Shown in pieces: positions 1 through 8,117 of a DNA stretch of 64,000 nt. A program made the position numbers and the translations under genes. Where the stretch lies: NCBI RefSeq assembly GCF_009789235.1, contig NZ_WSTB01000007.1, positions 62,001-126,000 of the forward strand, in the 5' to 3' direction. Position 1 is the stretch's first letter; each line of letters opens with the position of its first letter. The DNA comes from Flavobacterium hydrocarbonoxydans. Lineage in GTDB: Bacteria > Bacteroidota > Bacteroidia > Flavobacteriales > Flavobacteriaceae. Below the pieces are notes generated by a model. That model was not told the DNA's origin, did not search any database, and worked only from the letters and a program-made list of their open reading frames with translations.

Positions 1-1
1 C

Positions 2-244
2 GAAGCGATGAATATCTCTCCTAATTACCTAAGTGACCTTTTGAGAATCCAAACCGGACAAAACACGCAACAACACATACACGAAAAGCTCATCAGCAAA
101 GCAAAAGAGAAACTTTCGACAACTGAACTTTCGGTAAGCGAAATTGCTTATGAACTCGGATTTGAGCATGCGCAATCGTTTAGTACCTTATTTAAAAAGA
201 AAACGAAATTGTCGCCGTTAGAATTCAGGCAGTCGTTTAGCTAA
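2..244 (+). CDS. AraC-family transcriptional regulator, C-terminal DNA-binding part (5' truncated by window)
   Basis: This is the C-terminal end of an AraC/XylS-type regulator. The frame is open to the window edge, so the true start lies outside. The visible ~80 residues hold the second helix-turn-helix: ISKAKEKL, then LSVSEIAYELGFEHAQSFST and the closing LSPLEFRQ, which match the AraC family signature (IA..LGF....F...FK...G.sP..fR). The effector domain is not visible, so the ligand is unknown. The stop is followed within 16 bp by the first copy of the 190-bp inverted-repeat element. The family call is secure; target and function are not. Confidence 0.85.
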   Translation, partial: EAMNISPNYLSDLLRIQTGQNTQQHIHEKLISKAKEKLSTTELSVSEIAYELGFEHAQSFSTLFKKKTKLSPLEFRQSFS

Positions 245-259
245 ATATTTATCTCTTAC

Positions 260-449
260 CCGTTGGGTGAAATTATTTTAACACATAGAAATATAGCTTA
301 TCGAACTCAAAAAAGGCGTTTCACTTCCATTAAAACACATAGCTATATGTAAAGAAACGAGTTTCTTTTTGATTTCCTTTTTTTTTTAAATCATAAAACC
401 TCTGTGTTCTATGTGTTTAATTAAATTTTTATTAATTACAATCAACGAG
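260..449 (+). repeat. 190-bp terminal-inverted-repeat element, copy 1 of 3
   Basis: This structured element starts 16 bp after the AraC stop. Outer ends are CCGTTGGGTG (260-269) and a degenerate complement (441-449). Inner inverted repeats are AACACATAGAAATATAG (280-296) and CTGTGTTCTATGTGTT (402-417). The centre has an imperfect ACATAGCTATATGT palindrome followed by GAAACGAGTTTC and a long T-run, which would act as an intrinsic terminator on the plus strand. Related copies lie at 19902-20087 and 27547-27735. This is the most degenerate of the three. Confidence 0.8.
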
Positions 450-531
450 TTTATCTCTTTTCATTTTTTAAAATAATCCATCTTACATGGATTATTTTTT
501 TATAAGTAAGCGAACATTCATTTATATTTAA

Positions 532-539
532 TACATTTG
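532..539 (+). promoter_or_regulatory. Bacteroidota -7 box for the tetR operon; possible TetR operator just upstream
   Basis: TACATTTG fits the Bacteroidota sigma -7 consensus TAnnTTTG and lies 19 bp before the ATG at 559. CGAACATTCA at 511-520 resembles a TetR half-site pair and would overlap the promoter, so autorepression is plausible. The operator assignment is inference. No clear -33 TTTG was seen. Confidence 0.5.
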
Positions 540-558
540 TTCCGTTAAATTTAAAAAA

Positions 559-1149
559 ATGCGAACAAGAGATCCAAACAAAGAAGATGCTGTAAAACAA
601 AAAGCGATTGAAATGCTCGTGAAATACGGCATTGAAGGCTTTGGAATGAATCGACTGGCTAAAGAAAGCGGAGTTTCTGTTGCCACTTTATACATCTATT
701 ATTCAGACAAAGAAGATTTGATAAAGAAAATCGGAACAGAAATTGGACAAACCTTTTTTAGCGAAATGGTAAAAGATTTCTCGCCTACTATGTCTTTTAA
801 AGAAGGATTAAGAAAACAGTGGGAAAACAGAGCACGTTTCGCTTTGAAAAATCCTTTAAAAGTAGCTTGTTGGGAAGCATTAAGCCATTCTAGTTATCGG
901 GATACTATTTTAGAAGAAAGCCTTGCTAATTTCAAAAAAACCATGTGGAATTTTATAGAAAATGCTTTAGAAAAAAAAGAACTCCTTCCTATTTCTATCG
1001 AGGTTTTCTGGAGTGTGGCTTACGGTCCATTATATGCCTTACTTCGTTTTGAAAATGAAGGCAAAAGTTTTGGTGATACTCCTTTTAAATTCACCAAAGA
1101 AAAAATGGATGAAGCATTTGAATTAGTTATAAAAGCACTAACACCATAA
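559..1149 (+). CDS. TetR/AcrR-family transcriptional regulator
   Basis: A 196-aa regulator of usual TetR length. The N-terminal helix-turn-helix covers about residues 24-50 (GIEGFGMNRLAKESGVSVAT then LYIYYSDKEDLI), with the family's characteristic tyrosine pair before the recognition-helix end. The remainder is a variable ligand-binding domain. It is first in a tight operon (12-nt and 7-nt gaps) with a 74-aa protein and an MFS exporter, so it probably represses that exporter until a toxic ligand binds. The ligand is unknown. A -7 box lies 19 bp upstream of the start. Confidence 0.92.
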   Translation: MRTRDPNKEDAVKQKAIEMLVKYGIEGFGMNRLAKESGVSVATLYIYYSDKEDLIKKIGTEIGQTFFSEMVKDFSPTMSFKEGLRKQWENRARFALKNPLKVACWEALSHSSYRDTILEESLANFKKTMWNFIENALEKKELLPISIEVFWSVAYGPLYALLRFENEGKSFGDTPFKFTKEKMDEAFELVIKALTP

Positions 1150-1161
1150 TAATAGTACAAT

Positions 1162-1386
1162 ATGGAAAACTCAACCAACATATTGGTATTTGCAACCAAT
1201 ATCAGAACCGAGAACGACAAACAATTAATTAGTAAGATACTTAATCAAAAAACTGAAATTCGCCAGTGGAATATTGATCAGGAAGATATTGATTGCGTTT
1301 TGCGAATTGAAAGCGATTTGCTATCAGAAGAAGAAATCATCAATATCATCGACGCGCATGATTTCGACTGTACACCATTAGAATAA
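1162..1386 (+). CDS. Small conserved-looking protein between tetR and MFS genes, function unknown
   Basis: A 74-aa acidic soluble protein. Its predicted pattern (ILVFATNI, then a helix, then a strand CVLRIE, then a helix SEEEIINIIDAH, ending in FDCTPLE) resembles the beta-alpha-beta-beta-alpha-beta ferredoxin-like fold of heavy-metal-associated domains. However, the CxxC metal site is absent: the only cysteines are C45 and C70. It sits 12 nt after tetR and 7 nt before the MFS gene, so it is almost certainly co-translated with them. It may bind a ligand or metal for the efflux system, but this is inference from fold impression and context. Confidence 0.75.
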   Translation: MENSTNILVFATNIRTENDKQLISKILNQKTEIRQWNIDQEDIDCVLRIESDLLSEEEIINIIDAHDFDCTPLE

Positions 1387-1393
1387 AACAAAA

Positions 1394-2662
1394 ATGAAAG
1401 ATCAAAAACAAGCCATACCTTTTACTGGTTATCAAAAATTTGCCATTTTTATACTGGCCATCACTCAATTCACCGTAATTTTAGATTTCATGGTCATGTC
1501 GCCTTTGGGAGATATTTTAATGAAATCTTTGCAACTTAAACCTTCTCATTTCGGACTGGTAGTTTCTGCTTATGCGTTTAGTGCCGGGATTTCAGGGCTT
1601 CTTACAGCTGGTTTTGCGGATAAATTTGATCGAAAAAAATTATTACTTTTTTTCTACATCGGATTTATTCTTGGCACTATATTATGTGGAGTTGTTACTT
1701 CATATCCTTTACTAGTTGCGGCCAGAATTATCACCGGTTTATTTGGAGGTGTTATAGGCTCTATTTCTATGGCGATTGTTGCCGATATATTCTCGATTCA
1801 GCAACGTGGTCGCGTGATGGGTTTTATACAAATGGGATTTGGAGCAAGTCAGATTCTGGGAATCCCAATCGGATTGTATTTAGCGAATGCCTGGGGCTGG
1901 CACGCGCCATTTTTATGGGTAGCAGGAATGGCAGCCATTATTGCTATTTTAATTGCCATTAAATTAAAACCAATCACGGCACATCTTGCGGTACAACAGG
2001 AAAAATCGCCTTTTGCACACTTAATGCACACACTTGCCAAAAAAGAATACCAGATAGGTTTTGCAGCAACTTCTATACTTTCTGTTGGAGGATTTATGAT
2101 GATGCCTTTCGGAAGCGCATTTGCTATCAATAATTTAAAAATTACACAAGAAGAATTACCTATGCTATTTATGATTGCAGGACTTTCGACCTTGATTGTG
2201 ATGCCTATAATTGGAAAATTAAGTGATAAAATAGACAAGTTCAAAATATTTACTTTTGCTTCTATCTGGACAATTGTAATGATTGGAATTTACACCAATT
2301 TAGGTGCTACACCTTTTTGGATTGTTGCCATAACAAATGTACTGATGATGATGGGCATTATGGGCCGAATGGTACCTTCGACAGCTTTGGTAACTTCGGT
2401 ACCAGCTATGCAGGACAGAGGCGCATTTATGAGTATCAACTCATCATTGCAACAAATAGCCGGAGGAATTGCTGCCGCTTTTGCAGGTACAATCGTGGTA
2501 CAAAAAGACAGTTTTAGCCCGCTGGAACATTACGATACCTTAGGTTATATTATCATCGCTATTTCGGTTGTTTCGATTTTTCTTTTAAATCGGGTTAACA
2601 AACATTTGAAGAAAAATCCTGAGAAAGCTGTAATTCAACCTATGCCTGTTACCGAAATGTAA
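1394..2662 (+). CDS. MFS transporter (drug/sugar-efflux type)
   Basis: A 422-aa inner-membrane protein with about 12 hydrophobic segments. The loop 2-3 motif is recognisable in AGFADKFDRKKLL (MFS motif A, G..aDr.GRr), and the N-terminal half has LDFMVMSPLGDIL, as in the arabinose-efflux/AraJ-like subgroup. It most likely exports a drug or metabolite by proton antiport. It is the last gene of the tetR operon, so it is the likely regulated output. The substrate cannot be told from the sequence. The ATG follows the previous stop by 7 nt. Confidence 0.93.
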   Translation: MKDQKQAIPFTGYQKFAIFILAITQFTVILDFMVMSPLGDILMKSLQLKPSHFGLVVSAYAFSAGISGLLTAGFADKFDRKKLLLFFYIGFILGTILCGVVTSYPLLVAARIITGLFGGVIGSISMAIVADIFSIQQRGRVMGFIQMGFGASQILGIPIGLYLANAWGWHAPFLWVAGMAAIIAILIAIKLKPITAHLAVQQEKSPFAHLMHTLAKKEYQIGFAATSILSVGGFMMMPFGSAFAINNLKITQEELPMLFMIAGLSTLIVMPIIGKLSDKIDKFKIFTFASIWTIVMIGIYTNLGATPFWIVAITNVLMMMGIMGRMVPSTALVTSVPAMQDRGAFMSINSSLQQIAGGIAAAFAGTIVVQKDSFSPLEHYDTLGYIIIAISVVSIFLLNRVNKHLKKNPEKAVIQPMPVTEM

Positions 2663-2803
2663 CTTTTAAGGCATTAAAAAAACAATATCATTAAACTAAA
2701 AAATTGCATTACCCATTAATATTAAATATTTTAGCATAATTAACAACCGTTCAGTAGGCATTCCTTTTCGAATTAATGAAATTTGTAATTCAAATAACCA
2801 GCA

Positions 2804-5203
2804 ATGATTTTAAAAAAAATTAGTTTCCTTATTTTCTTCTTTTTAACAGTCTTACCTACTTTTTCGCAAAACACAGAGCCTGCTAAACAAAAGTTTACAC
2901 TGAGTGGTACCATTACCGACTTAAAAAATAATGAAACTTTAATTGGTGTTAATATTTATATTCCGGCTTTAAAAATGGGAACCACTACTAACGAATATGG
3001 TTTTTATTCCCTGACCGTTCCTGGAGGTGAGCATCAAATTGAAATCAGTTATGTGGGGTATCAAACCGTTCAACAAACCATTAATTTGAATCAAAATACT
3101 AAAAATAATTTTGGTCTAAACGAAGGTGGTGAACAACTTCAAGAGGTTGTCATTACCGATAACAAAGGTAAAATCAACATCAAATCGCCGGAAATGAGCA
3201 CCAATAAACTCTCAATTTCTACCATTAAAAAAATGCCTGTAGTGCTTGGAGAGGTTGATGTCTTAAAATCTATTTTACTGCTTCCGGGTGTTACCAATGC
3301 GGGTGAAGGCGCTTCAGGATTTAATGTTCGTGGCGGTGGTGCTGATCAGAATTTAATTTTATTAGACGAAGCAACCATATTTAATTCGTCGCACGTTTTT
3401 GGATTTTTCTCTGTTTTTAATCCAGATGCCATCAAAGATTTAAAATTATATAAAGGTGGAATTCCTGCCCGTTATGGCGGAAGAGCTTCTTCTGTTTTGG
3501 ATATTTATCAGAAGGATGGAAACAGCAAAGAATTTCATGTAAATGGAGGGATTGGTTTAATTTCAAGTCGAATTCTTGCCGAAGGTCCTTTGGTAAAAGA
3601 TAAAGGTTCTTTTTTGATTGGAGGAAGAGCTTCGTATGCCCATTTGTTTTTAAAATTTTCTGAAGACAACAAAGACAATGCAGCTTATTTTTATGATTTA
3701 AATACAAAACTGAGTTACAAAGTAAACGATAACAACAGCTTGTATTTATCTGGTTATTTTGGTCGTGATGTTTTTAGTCTGAATAAAAGTTTTACAAATA
3801 TTTACGGAAATTCAACGCTTAATCTGCGCTGGAACCATTTATATTCAGATAAATTATTCTCGAATTTATCCCTGATTTACAGCGATTATTATTACGGACT
3901 CGATTTTGATTATGTAGGTTTCAAATGGGATTCTGGTATCAAGAACTACAATATCAAATACGATTTCAAGAACTATATTTCGGATAAATTTAAACTGACT
4001 TATGGTTTAAACGGAATTTATTACGAATTTAATCCCGGAACAATTAAACCGTCAAATGATGAATCCAGAATTAATCCGGATCAGTTAGATAAAAAGTATG
4101 CTTTTGAGCCAGCCGTTTACATCGAAGCAGAAAACCAACTTTCGAAAAAACTGACTGTTTCTTACGGGTTACGTTACAGTTTGTTTTACCGTCTGGGCGA
4201 ATCGACTGTTAATTTATACGAAAACAACAGTCCCGTAAACTTCAATCCGGATACAGAGGTTTATTCAAAGGGAACTCCAATTGGCACAGAACATTACAAC
4301 AAAAACAAGGTAATAGAAAGTTATAACAACCTCGAACCCCGATTTGCTATTTCGTACCAACTTAATGATGATCAGGCCATCAAAGCAAGTTATAACAGGA
4401 TGGCACAATATCTTCAGTTAATTTCGAACACCTCGTCTCCTACTCCGCTGGATGTCTGGATGCCAAGTGACCGATATATCAAACCGCAGCTCGCCGATCA
4501 GGTAGCTTTAGGTTATTTTAGAAATATCAACAATGGCGCTTATTCTATTGAAGCCGAAACCTTTTATAAAAAAATCAAAAATCGTCTGGATTACATTGAT
4601 GGGGCCGATTTAATTGCGAACGATGCTATCGAACAGGTAATCCTTAACGGAAGAATGCGTGCCTATGGATTAGAAATTATGTTCAAGAAAAACGAAGGCA
4701 AATTCAACGGATGGGTTTCTTATACCTTATCCAAATCAGAGCAGCAGACTCCGGGAAGAACTCCTGAAGAAACCGGAATCAATAATGGTGAATGGTACAA
4801 TTCTGCTTACGACAAAAAACATAATTTAGCCATTACAGGAGCTTATAATCTGAATGAAAAATGGTCCTTCGGAGCTAATTTTGCTTTACAGTCCGGACAG
4901 CCGGCGACATTTCCAAATGATCAGTATAAATATTTAGACATGACCGTTCCAAGTTATGGTTTGCGAAACAAAGACCGATTACCAGCCTATCATCATCTGG
5001 ATATTTCTGCCACTTTAACTCCAAGAAAAAACAAAGACCGAAATTGGAAAGGCGAATGGGTTTTTAGCATTTACAACTTGTACAATCGTAAAAATGCAGC
5101 TTCAATCAACTTTAGGCAAAATGTCGATACGGGATACAACGAAGCCGTAAAAACCTCTATTTTCGGAATTGTTCCTGCTGTGAGCTACAATTTCAAATTT
5201 TAA
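2804..5203 (+). CDS. TonB-dependent outer-membrane receptor with carboxypeptidase-regulatory-like domain
   Basis: A 799-aa outer-membrane receptor. A signal peptide (about 1-21, ending FSQ) precedes a carboxypeptidase-D regulatory-like beta-sandwich at about 31-110 (LSGTITDLKNNETLIGVNIY). A plug follows at about 130-240, including GFNVRGGGADQNLILLDEA, and then a 22-strand-type barrel ending in aromatic F-K-F. It is followed 36 bp later by a DUF4249 lipoprotein, a pairing common in Bacteroidota, so the two probably form one uptake or surface complex. The substrate is unknown. It lacks the SusC-type motifs seen in the 29.6-32.8 kb gene. Confidence 0.93.
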   Translation: MILKKISFLIFFFLTVLPTFSQNTEPAKQKFTLSGTITDLKNNETLIGVNIYIPALKMGTTTNEYGFYSLTVPGGEHQIEISYVGYQTVQQTINLNQNTKNNFGLNEGGEQLQEVVITDNKGKINIKSPEMSTNKLSISTIKKMPVVLGEVDVLKSILLLPGVTNAGEGASGFNVRGGGADQNLILLDEATIFNSSHVFGFFSVFNPDAIKDLKLYKGGIPARYGGRASSVLDIYQKDGNSKEFHVNGGIGLISSRILAEGPLVKDKGSFLIGGRASYAHLFLKFSEDNKDNAAYFYDLNTKLSYKVNDNNSLYLSGYFGRDVFSLNKSFTNIYGNSTLNLRWNHLYSDKLFSNLSLIYSDYYYGLDFDYVGFKWDSGIKNYNIKYDFKNYISDKFKLTYGLNGIYYEFNPGTIKPSNDESRINPDQLDKKYAFEPAVYIEAENQLSKKLTVSYGLRYSLFYRLGESTVNLYENNSPVNFNPDTEVYSKGTPIGTEHYNKNKVIESYNNLEPRFAISYQLNDDQAIKASYNRMAQYLQLISNTSSPTPLDVWMPSDRYIKPQLADQVALGYFRNINNGAYSIEAETFYKKIKNRLDYIDGADLIANDAIEQVILNGRMRAYGLEIMFKKNEGKFNGWVSYTLSKSEQQTPGRTPEETGINNGEWYNSAYDKKHNLAITGAYNLNEKWSFGANFALQSGQPATFPNDQYKYLDMTVPSYGLRNKDRLPAYHHLDISATLTPRKNKDRNWKGEWVFSIYNLYNRKNAASINFRQNVDTGYNEAVKTSIFGIVPAVSYNFKF

Positions 5204-5239
5204 AAATCATTTCTGTTAAAGGAAATTAAACGATATACC

Positions 5240-6061
5240 ATGAAAAAAATACCTTTACTAATCGTGTTTTTCTTAACTATTTTCTTCACTGGCTGCGAAG
5301 AAGTTGTAGATGTTGATTTGGATCCGGCTCCACCAAAATTAGTGATTGAAGCCGCAATCAACTGGAAAAAAGGAACAACAGGAAATCAGCAAATTATAAA
5401 ACTAACTACCACTACCGGGTTTTTCGAAAACGTAGTTCCAACTGTTTCCGGTGCTACCATTTTTGTGAAAAACAGCAGTAATCAACAATTCGATTTTGTC
5501 GAAGTAGGTAAAACAGGACGTTATGTATGCTCTAATTTTACACCTGTAATCAACGAAACCTATATTCTGACTGTCATTAGCAATGGCAATACTTACACCG
5601 CAACTGAAACGTTAACGGCTGTAGCACCTATCAAAAAAATAGAACAAAATAACGAAGGTGGTTTTACCGGAGATGAAATTGAAGTACGAACTTTTTATGA
5701 TGATCCTGCGGATGAAAACAACTATTACTTATACAAATATGTCTATTCAAACAAAATCACCTCAAACTATTATGTTGATGAAGATAAATTTTTTCAGGGA
5801 AATGAGTTTTTTAGTATTTCAGATGATGAAGATTTAAAGGCCGAAGATGTTATTGAGGTAACACATATCGGAATTTCGAAACAATACTATAATTATATGA
5901 CGATTCTAATCAGTATTGCAGGTAGTAGTTCCGGTGGCCCCTTTCAGTCGCCTCCTGCCACCGTAAAAGGAAATATCATCAATACTACTGATAAAGCAAA
6001 TTACCCGTTAGGCTATTTTTCTTTAAGCGAAATTGACTCCAGAAAATACACTATTGAATAA
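5240..6061 (+). CDS. DUF4249-family lipoprotein, partner of the upstream TonB receptor
   Basis: A 273-aa protein with a lipoprotein signal whose lipobox cysteine is C19 (FFTGCEE). The mature start is acidic (EEVVDVDLD) and is followed by PPKLVIEAAINWKKGT, the usual start of DUF4249 proteins. The body is beta-rich, like an Ig or SusE-type surface domain. Its position directly after a TonB-dependent receptor is the standard genomic context of DUF4249. It is likely anchored in the outer membrane and helps the receptor capture substrate; the biochemical role of the family is not established. Confidence 0.9.
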   Translation: MKKIPLLIVFFLTIFFTGCEEVVDVDLDPAPPKLVIEAAINWKKGTTGNQQIIKLTTTTGFFENVVPTVSGATIFVKNSSNQQFDFVEVGKTGRYVCSNFTPVINETYILTVISNGNTYTATETLTAVAPIKKIEQNNEGGFTGDEIEVRTFYDDPADENNYYLYKYVYSNKITSNYYVDEDKFFQGNEFFSISDDEDLKAEDVIEVTHIGISKQYYNYMTILISIAGSSSGGPFQSPPATVKGNIINTTDKANYPLGYFSLSEIDSRKYTIE

Positions 6062-6073
6062 AATCAAATTGAA

Positions 6074-6556
6074 ATGGAACTTCGAATTGAAAATCTGACA
6101 GCAAAAAAAATTATTGGAAAACACCTCATCATGTCTTTCCTCGAAAATAAAACTTTTGAATTATGGAGCGGTTTTATGCCCCGAAGAAAGGAAATTAAAA
6201 ACCAGGTCAATACTAATTTATATTCGCTCGAAGTTTTTCCTTTAAATCATTTTACTCATTTCGACCCCGCTAACACTTTCGAAAAATGGGCTGGAGTCGA
6301 AGTAAGCGATTTTAATGAGATTCCATTAAATATGGAAAAATTACTAATTCCAGACGGTTTATATGCTGTATTTCTTCATAAAGGCCCGGCAGCTAATGCA
6401 CATCAAACCTATCATTCCATTTTTGCAGAATGGATTCCAAAATCAGAATATGCTGTTGATGACAGACCACATTTTGCTGTAATGGATGAAAAGTATAAAA
6501 AAGACGATCCGGAATCTGAAGAAGAAATTTGGATTCCTATTAGAAATAAAATTTAA
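6074..6556 (+). CDS. GyrI-like small-molecule-binding domain protein
   Basis: A 160-aa soluble protein resembling the GyrI-like/AraC effector-binding (SOUL/BacE) fold, without a DNA-binding domain. The start with the IIGKHLIMSFLENKT strand, FELWSGFMPRRKEI and the central FEKWAGVEVSDF then IPDGLYAVFLHKGPA match the GyrI-like pattern. Such proteins bind or hydrolyse small hydrophobic ligands. It starts 12 nt after the DUF4249 stop and ends 5 nt before a DinB-like gene, so the four genes may be one transcription unit, although their functions are not obviously linked. Confidence 0.82.
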   Translation: MELRIENLTAKKIIGKHLIMSFLENKTFELWSGFMPRRKEIKNQVNTNLYSLEVFPLNHFTHFDPANTFEKWAGVEVSDFNEIPLNMEKLLIPDGLYAVFLHKGPAANAHQTYHSIFAEWIPKSEYAVDDRPHFAVMDEKYKKDDPESEEEIWIPIRNKI

Positions 6557-6561
6557 AAATT

Positions 6562-7005
6562 ATGTTAGTAGAAACTTTAAAATCGCTTTTCAACCGGGAC
6601 CTCAACAAACTTATTTTCGAAATTGAATCCTACGAAAACGAAGCCCTGATTTGGACCATTGATAAAAACATTTCTAACTCAGCGGGAAATCTTACGTTGC
6701 ACCTCATCGGGAATATCAATACGTTCATTGGTGCCGAAATCGGAAAAACAGGTTACATTCGGGACAGACCTTTAGAATTTTCTCTGAAAAACATTCCCAG
6801 AACAACATTAATTCAAAAAATAAACGACACTATTCTTGTCGTAAACCATGCTCTTGATTCTTTAAAAGAAGAAGATCTGGAAGCTATTTATCCGCAAATT
6901 GTTTTCGAAAAAGAAATGACAACCGGTTTTTTCCTGGTTCATCTTTCGACCCATTTAGCCTATCATCTAGGCCAAATCAATTACCACAGACGACTGGTGA
7001 TTTAA
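6562..7005 (+). CDS. DinB/DUF1572-like four-helix metal-binding protein
   Basis: A 147-aa protein of the DinB/YfiT four-helix-bundle superfamily. The predicted metal triad is H47 (LTLHLIGN), H131 and H135 (STHLAYHLGQINYHRR), the usual three-histidine arrangement. Members include thiol-dependent S-transferases and damage-inducible proteins, so a thiol-transfer or detoxification role is possible but not shown. It starts 5 nt after the GyrI-like gene. Intergenic repeat sequence follows its stop. Confidence 0.85.
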   Translation: MLVETLKSLFNRDLNKLIFEIESYENEALIWTIDKNISNSAGNLTLHLIGNINTFIGAEIGKTGYIRDRPLEFSLKNIPRTTLIQKINDTILVVNHALDSLKEEDLEAIYPQIVFEKEMTTGFFLVHLSTHLAYHLGQINYHRRLVI

Positions 7006-7183
7006 GACTTTAGATTTTAGATTTCTTAGCTTCTTTATTATAATTTTTAATCACCTATTTAAAAAAGTTTTAAACTTTGCGATCTTTGCGTAAAACTTAG
7101 CGACCTTTGCAGTTAATTTTTAAGCTTAGTTTCAGCCCTTGAAGCAAATCTAAAATCTACAGTCTAAAATCTAAAATAAAAAA
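7006..7183. repeat. Intergenic repeat mosaic: inverted TTTAGATTTTAGAT block and TTTGCG/TTAGCGAC motifs
   Basis: Just after the DinB stop, GACTTTAGATTTTAGATTT is mirrored before the next gene by AAATCTAAAATCTACAG and TCTAAAATCTAAAAT, a long imperfect inverted repeat of 7-bp units. Between them are GCGATCTTTGCGTAAAAC and TTAGCGACCTTTGCAG, variants of a motif family also seen at 41486-41645. The whole spacer can fold back on itself. It is a repeat family, not a gene. Confidence 0.7.
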
Positions 7184-7846
7184 ATGTCATCACACCATAT
7201 TGTCCGCGACGACCAGGAACCCGCTTTAATCATTGCCAACGGAGCTGCTTGCCATCCTGAATTATTAGGGCAATTACTGGAATGGTCGCCACTTGTGGTT
7301 GTACTCGATTCTGCTATCGAAAGGGTGATTGAACTAGATATAAAAGTCGATGTGCTTCTGGGAGATTTTGACCGTGATTTCGATCCAGAAATTTACAAAA
7401 CGTCGCAATTCCCAATCGAAATCGTACATGCACCAGACCAGGACAAAACCGATCTGGAAAAAGCTTTCGATTACTTAATCGAACGAAAAATCCTAGCCGT
7501 AAACGTGGTTTGGGCTACCGGAAAACGCGCCGATCACACCATAACTAATCTTACCAATATCGTTCGGTACCGCGATTTACTCAAAATTGTGATTCTCGAC
7601 GACCATTCCAAAATATTTCTTTTGCCTAACAAATTCGAAAAATGGTACACGGCAAAAACACCTATTTCGCTCATTCCTGTTGGCGTAGTAAACGGCATAT
7701 ACTCAACTAATTTGCAATATCCTTTACAAAACGACACGCTTACAATGGGTTACAGAACCGGCAGCAGTAATGCCGTTGCTCAGGACGGTATCGTAACCAT
7801 CACCCACACCAATGGTGATTTATTGCTTATGGAGTGTATGGACTGA
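7184..7846 (+). CDS. Thiamine pyrophosphokinase
   Basis: A 220-aa enzyme that transfers pyrophosphate from ATP to thiamine to give the cofactor thiamine diphosphate, in the cytoplasm. Diagnostic elements are IIANGAA (about 16-22), VDVLLGDFDR (55-64, metal-binding acidic residues D61 and D63), APDQDKTDLEKAFDY (83-97) and GKRADHTITN (113-122), which belong to the catalytic domain. The C-terminal beta domain carries a GYRTGSSN-type thiamine-binding region. Length fits the family. No THI-box riboswitch was visible upstream, and no thi genes are adjacent. Confidence 0.9.
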   Translation: MSSHHIVRDDQEPALIIANGAACHPELLGQLLEWSPLVVVLDSAIERVIELDIKVDVLLGDFDRDFDPEIYKTSQFPIEIVHAPDQDKTDLEKAFDYLIERKILAVNVVWATGKRADHTITNLTNIVRYRDLLKIVILDDHSKIFLLPNKFEKWYTAKTPISLIPVGVVNGIYSTNLQYPLQNDTLTMGYRTGSSNAVAQDGIVTITHTNGDLLLMECMD

Positions 7847-7854
7847 GGTTTCTG

Positions 7855-7959
7855 TTGTGGGTTTTGGGTTGTGGGTTGTGGGTTGTGGGTTTTGGGTTTT
7901 GGGTTTTGAGTTTTGGGTTTTGGGTTGTGAGTTGTGAAAATTGGATTTTGAATTTTAGA
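7855..7959 (+). repeat. G-rich heptamer array, 15 x 7 bp (TTKTGGG then degenerate)
   Basis: Eight bases after the kinase stop begin fifteen consecutive 7-bp units without indel. They read TTGTGGG, TTTTGGG, then three TTGTGGG, two TTTTGGG, TTTTGAG, two TTTTGGG, TTGTGAG, TTGTGAA, AATTGGA, TTTTGAA, TTTTAGA. The first ten are G-run rich on the plus strand and could form G-quadruplexes. The units decay progressively toward the downstream gene. Confidence 0.85.
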
Positions 7960-8045
7960 TTCACAAATTTAATATTGAAATTGATTTTTGAAATTGCAAT
8001 TGATATTGGAATTTGGAATTTAAAAAATTGGAATTTTGAAGGATT
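7960..8045 (+). repeat. AT-rich TTGGAATTT-type simple repeat
   Basis: This continues from the heptamer array with degenerate TTGAAATTG, TTTTTGAAATTG and TTGGAATTTGGAATTTA units, including a 7-bp GGAATTT doublet. The same motif family occurs at 39935-40015 and, inverted, at 52262-52600. It is probably non-coding: open frames across it on both strands read as low-complexity peptides. Confidence 0.65.
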
Positions 8046-8088
8046 AGCCAATCATTTTCATAAGTAGCCGTTACCCGAAAGGAATGAC

Positions 8089-8096
8089 TATCTTTG
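8089..8096 (+). promoter_or_regulatory. -7 box of rlmF
   Basis: TATCTTTG matches TAnnTTTG and is 21 bp before ATG 8118. An upstream in-frame TTG at 8094 lies inside this box, so it cannot be the translation start if the promoter is real. Confidence 0.55.
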
Positions 8097-8117
8097 CACC
8101 AAAATTCACAAACAGAA

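Noticed and set aside
7080..7183. TPP riboswitch before the thiamine pyrophosphokinase gene
   Set aside because: No CUGAGA-type THI-box core is visible in the upstream sequence, which is occupied by repeats.
7827..8067. Open frames on both strands across the G-rich heptamer and AATTGG repeats after the thiamine pyrophosphokinase gene
   Set aside because: Translations are repeat-like (QNPK, KFQIPNS); no conserved-looking domain.
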